This document shows, in pieces, positions 61,378-64,000 of a DNA stretch of 64,000 nucleotides. This DNA is from Rhodococcus opacus. GTDB taxonomy: Bacteria; Actinomycetota; Actinomycetes; Mycobacteriales; Mycobacteriaceae. A program made the position numbers and the translations under genes. Within the stretch, counting starts at the first letter, position 1, and each line of letters begins with the position of its first letter. The notes under the pieces were generated by a model. That model saw nothing but the letters and a program-made list of their open reading frames with translations. It did not search any database and was not told the origin of the DNA. The stretch spans positions 62,001 through 126,000 of the forward strand of contig NZ_JAAXPA010000005.1 of the NCBI RefSeq assembly GCF_012396235.1, given 5' to 3'.

Positions 61378-63413
61378 GCGTTTTCTCCTTTGGCGACGAG
61401 GGTGAGAACGTCGTACGTTGCGACGGGATCGCCGTCCTGGTTGACGACGACTGCATCCCAACGGACTTCACCGTAGTCGGCGCTGCTGCGCGGGGTGATG
61501 AGCTTCGCGGTGAGCGTGACGGTGAGGCTGTCGTCGGCCTTGACGGGGGTGAGGAACCGGAGGTTGTCGACGCCGAAGTTGGCGAGGACGGGACCGGGAT
61601 TCGGTTCGACGAACAGGCCGGCGGCGAGGGAGACGACGAGGTATCCGTGCGCGACGATGCCACCGAACAGGGGGTTCGCGGCCGCGGCCTCGGGGTCGGT
61701 GTGGGCGTAGAACGTGTCGCCGGTGAACTCGGCGAAGTGGTCGATGTCGGCGAGCGTGACCTGGCGGGGGCCGCCGACGATGGTGTCGCCGATCCGCAAC
61801 TGTGCGAGGTTCTTCCGGAACGGGTGGATGCCGTCGTCGTTGCGCTGCGAACCGGTGACCCACTTGTTTCCGACCGCGGTCAGGATGTCGGGGGTGGCCT
61901 GGACCGCGGTGCGCTGCATGTGATGCAGGATGCCGCGGATGCCACCGAGTTCCTCACCGCCGCCTGCGCGTCCGGGGCCGCCGTGTACGAGGACGGGCAG
62001 GGGTGAGCCGTGGCCGGTGGATTCCTTGGCGTCGTCGCGGTTGAGGACGAGGACGCGGCCGTGGAACGGGGCGAGGCCCAGCACGATGTCGCGGGCGAGT
62101 GCGGAATCGCGGGTGACGAGGGATGCGACGAGGCTGCCCTTGCCGCGGGCGGCGAGTTCGATGACCTCGTCGGTGCTTTCGTATCCGATGACGGTGCTGA
62201 CGGGGCCGAAGGCCTCGATGTCGTGGGGTTCGGTGGCGTCCTTGTCGTCGGAGCGCAGCAGGATCGGCGGCAGGAATGCGCCCGTCGCCTTGTCGGCGCC
62301 GACGACCTCGAAGTTCTCCGGGTCGCCGACCACGATCTGCGCCGTCTTGGTCAGGCCGCGCAGCGATTTCAGGACCTCGTCGCGCTGTTCGAGGCTGGCG
62401 AGGGCACCCATCGTGACGCCTTCGGCGTCGGGGGCGCCGACCACGACGCGCGACAGCCGGGCCTCGGCCGCGGCGATGACGTCGTCCATCAGTGCGGTCG
62501 GCACGAAGGCGCGCCGGATGGCGGTGCACTTCTGGCCGGCCTTCACCGTCATCTCGGTGACGAGCTGCTTGACGTAGAGGTCGAATTCCTCGCTGCCGGG
62601 CTCGACGTCGGAGCCGAGGATCGACGCGTTGAGCGAATCGGCCTCGGCGTTGAAGTGGACGCCCTCACCGACGACGTTCGGATGCGCCCGCAGGGTGGCC
62701 GCGGTGTCGGCAGATCCGGTGAATGCCACGGAGTCCTGCCCGCCGAGGTGGTCGAGCAGCCCGCGGGCGCTCCCCGACAGCAGCTGGACCGAACCCTCTG
62801 GCAGCAGCCCGGATTCGATGATGCGACGGAACACGAGCTCGGTGAGATAGGCCGACTGGCTCGCGGGCTTGACGATCGAGGGGACGCCGGCGATGAATGC
62901 GGGGGCGAGCTTCTCGAGGAAGCCCCACACCGGGAAGTTGAACGCGTTGATCTGGACGGCCACGCCGCGGCGCGAGGTGTAGACGTGCTGGCCGAGGAAC
63001 GTGCCCTTCTTGCCCAGCTGCTCGAACGCGCCGTCGAGGTAGACGGTGTCGTTGGGCAGTTCCCGCCTGGCCTTGCTGGCGTAGCTGAGGAGGGTGCCGA
63101 ACCCGCCGTCGATGTCGACGCCGGAGTCGCGCTTGGTGGCGCCGGTCGAGGTGGAGAGGGCGTAGAACTCGTCCTTGCCGGCCATGAGGGTGAGTGCGAG
63201 CGCCTTGAGGGCGGCGGCGCGCTCGTGGAAGGTCAGCTTCGCGAGCGCCGGTCCGCCCACCTCGCGGGCGTAGGTGACCATCTCGCCGAGGTCGAGTCCG
63301 GTCGCGGAGATGCGCGCCACCTCGGAGCCGTCGACCGCGCTCAGCAGCGGCGTTCCCTCGTCCGGCGCGGTGTACCAGCGTCCGGCGGCGTAGCTTTCCA
63401 GTAACTTGCTCAC
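61374..63413 (-). CDS. paaZ: Bifunctional ring-opening enzyme PaaZ/PaaN (oxepin-CoA hydrolase/aldehyde dehydrogenase)
   Basis: 679 residues. Aldehyde dehydrogenase half (about 1-520): [29 protein letters not shown], nucleophile Cys at about 296 in [21 protein letters not shown]. Hydratase half (about 540-679), MaoC type: [19 protein letters not shown] and [19 protein letters not shown] with the catalytic Asp and His. It opens oxepin-CoA and oxidises the resulting aldehyde to 3-oxo-5,6-dehydrosuberyl-CoA. First gene of a minus-strand operon with an EthD-like gene and paaI; divergent from the thiolase across the ACCG-N6-CGGT operators. Confidence 0.95.
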   Translation of the reverse strand: MSKLLESYAAGRWYTAPDEGTPLLSAVDGSEVARISATGLDLGEMVTYAREVGGPALAKLTFHERAAALKALALTLMAGKDEFYALSTSTGATKRDSGVDIDGGFGTLLSYASKARRELPNDTVYLDGAFEQLGKKGTFLGQHVYTSRRGVAVQINAFNFPVWGFLEKLAPAFIAGVPSIVKPASQSAYLTELVFRRIIESGLLPEGSVQLLSGSARGLLDHLGGQDSVAFTGSADTAATLRAHPNVVGEGVHFNAEADSLNASILGSDVEPGSEEFDLYVKQLVTEMTVKAGQKCTAIRRAFVPTALMDDVIAAAEARLSRVVVGAPDAEGVTMGALASLEQRDEVLKSLRGLTKTAQIVVGDPENFEVVGADKATGAFLPPILLRSDDKDATEPHDIEAFGPVSTVIGYESTDEVIELAARGKGSLVASLVTRDSALARDIVLGLAPFHGRVLVLNRDDAKESTGHGSPLPVLVHGGPGRAGGGEELGGIRGILHHMQRTAVQATPDILTAVGNKWVTGSQRNDDGIHPFRKNLAQLRIGDTIVGGPRQVTLADIDHFAEFTGDTFYAHTDPEAAAANPLFGGIVAHGYLVVSLAAGLFVEPNPGPVLANFGVDNLRFLTPVKADDSLTVTLTAKLITPRSSADYGEVRWDAVVVNQDGDPVATYDVLTLVAKGENA

Positions 63414-63427
63414 GACAACTCCATTTC

Positions 63428-63441
63428 ACCGTACGTTCGGT
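63428..63441. promoter_or_regulatory. PaaR-like operator, copy 1 (paaZ side)
   Basis: ACCG-TACGTT-CGGT lies 15 bp before the paaZ start. It fits the ACCGNNCGNNCGGT core I recall for the TetR-type phenylacetate repressor PaaR of corynebacteria. The regulator gene is not in the window. Confidence 0.6.
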
Positions 63442-63523
63442 CGGTTAACAGAATCGTCGCTTCCGCCGCTGGTTGTCAAGGGTGGATCGCAACTTTTCGT
63501 GCGCTACCTCCTCTTGCGTACCG

Positions 63524-63537
63524 ACCGAAGATTCGGT
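63524..63537. promoter_or_regulatory. PaaR-like operator, copy 2 (thiolase side)
   Basis: ACCGAA-GA-TTCGGT is a perfect inverted repeat 36 bp before the thiolase start, similar in outer bases to copy 1 (96 bp apart). Confidence 0.55.
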
Positions 63538-63572
63538 TATTAATAGACGGCACCCCCGTGAAGGAGAAGACT

Positions 63573-64000
63573 GTGGCCGAAGTGTTTTTGGTGGACGGAG
63601 CCCGTACCCCGCAGGGTCGATACGGCGGAGCGCTCGCAGGAGTGCGCCCCGACGACCTTGCCGGTCTGGTCGTGGCCGAGGCCGCCCGCCGGGCCGGAAT
63701 CCCGGGTGACGCCGTCGACGAGGTGATCCTCGGTGCCGCCAACCAGGCCGGCGAGGACAACCGAGACGTCGCCCGCATGGCCGTGCTGCTCGCGGGCCTG
63801 CCGGACAGTGTTCCCGGCTACACGGTGAACCGCCTGTGCGCGAGCGGTCTGACCGCCGTGGCCTCCGCCGCGCACACCATCCGCAGCGGCGAGGCCGACA
63901 TCGTCATCGCCGGCGGCGTCGAATCGATGACCCGCGCACCCTGGGTGATGGCCAAGCCGGGCACCCCGTGGGCACGCCCGGGGGAGGTGGCCGACACCTC
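63573..64000 (+). CDS. Thiolase (beta-ketoadipyl-CoA/acetyl-CoA acyltransferase), partial
   Basis: N-terminal 142 residues of a thiolase that continues past the right edge. VDGARTPQGRYGGALAGVRPDDL is the usual start, and the acyl-accepting Cys is at about 89 in NRLCASGLTAV, followed by AGGVESMTRAPWV. GTG start with GAAGGAG upstream. Divergent from paaZ and probably the PaaJ/PcaF-type thiolase that releases acetyl-CoA and succinyl-CoA at the end of phenylacetate degradation. Confidence 0.9.
   Translation, partial: MAEVFLVDGARTPQGRYGGALAGVRPDDLAGLVVAEAARRAGIPGDAVDEVILGAANQAGEDNRDVARMAVLLAGLPDSVPGYTVNRLCASGLTAVASAAHTIRSGEADIVIAGGVESMTRAPWVMAKPGTPWARPGEVADT

Overview
The window is high-GC DNA with dense, often divergent operons, GTG/TTG starts and many ATGA stop-start overlaps. 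The gene content (WhiB protein, mycofactocin-type short-chain dehydrogenases, an F420-type LLM oxidoreductase, a PknK-like kinase, LigD in the order polymerase-phosphoesterase-ligase, acyl-CoA carboxylases, a Rhodococcus-like phenylacetate island) points to a mycolic-acid actinobacterium, most likely Rhodococcus (R. opacus/jostii type). The genus is an inference from gene content; there is no rRNA in the window.

Region 1 (1-3018): the 3' part of a styrene/indole-type FAD monooxygenase, then a divergent pair consisting of a CGNR zinc-finger regulator and an Asp-nucleophile alpha/beta hydrolase with a perfect 11-bp inverted repeat between them, then a LysR regulator that has lost its DNA-binding half.

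Region 2 (3.1-36.6 kb) is the main catabolic island: acyl-CoA ligase, TetR, two mycofactocin-type SDRs, a four-gene acyl-CoA carboxylase/SDR operon, TesB thioesterase, EthD-like proteins, a sodium:solute symporter with its DUF485 partner, acyl-CoA dehydrogenase, cupins, two Old Yellow Enzymes, aldehyde dehydrogenase, MFS transporter, a sugar-type ABC importer with a fused ATPase-permease, LLM oxidoreductase, NTF2-fold protein, fumarylacetoacetate-hydrolase-family enzyme, two MaoC hydratases and a CitE-type lyase. Nearly every transcription unit is preceded by variants of one 22-bp palindrome (best form AACAAACG-N6-CGTTTGTT at 5775-5796). I count fourteen candidates there and find none upstream of genes in the right half of the window. 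This looks like one regulon, and the TetR gene at 4805 is the obvious candidate regulator. The enzymes would take an alcohol or ketone with alicyclic or terpenoid character through oxidation, enone reduction, CoA activation, beta-oxidation, carboxylation and lyase cleavage to central metabolites. The actual substrate cannot be read from the sequence.

Region 3 (36.8-49.4 kb) is mixed: a decayed NTF2-fold gene, a large PknK-type kinase/ATPase, a YciI protein, a locus with an Nramp-related transporter, a DapA-family aldolase and a LacI regulator, an acyl-CoA dehydrogenase remnant, a small membrane protein, LigD and an epimerase.

Region 4 (49.6-54.9 kb) is a compact pathway: class III CoA-transferase, double-hotdog MaoC hydratase, CitE lyase (one operon), with a divergent acyl-CoA dehydrogenase and a GntR/UTRA regulator. 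The set resembles mesaconate/itaconate/methylsuccinate-type C5-dicarboxylate breakdown.

Region 5 (55.1-60.6 kb) holds a 1493-residue SF1-type helicase with a C-terminal nuclease-like domain and a virginiamycin B lyase gene sitting between two near-identical 40-bp palindromic repeats.

Region 6 (60.6-64 kb) is the edge of a phenylacetate cluster: PaaI thioesterase, EthD-like protein, PaaZ/PaaN ring-opening enzyme and a divergent thiolase that runs off the right end, with two ACCG-N6-CGGT operators between them. Several genes are broken (LysR, TetR, SDR, NTF2-fold, acyl-CoA dehydrogenase), so the area has been rearranged.
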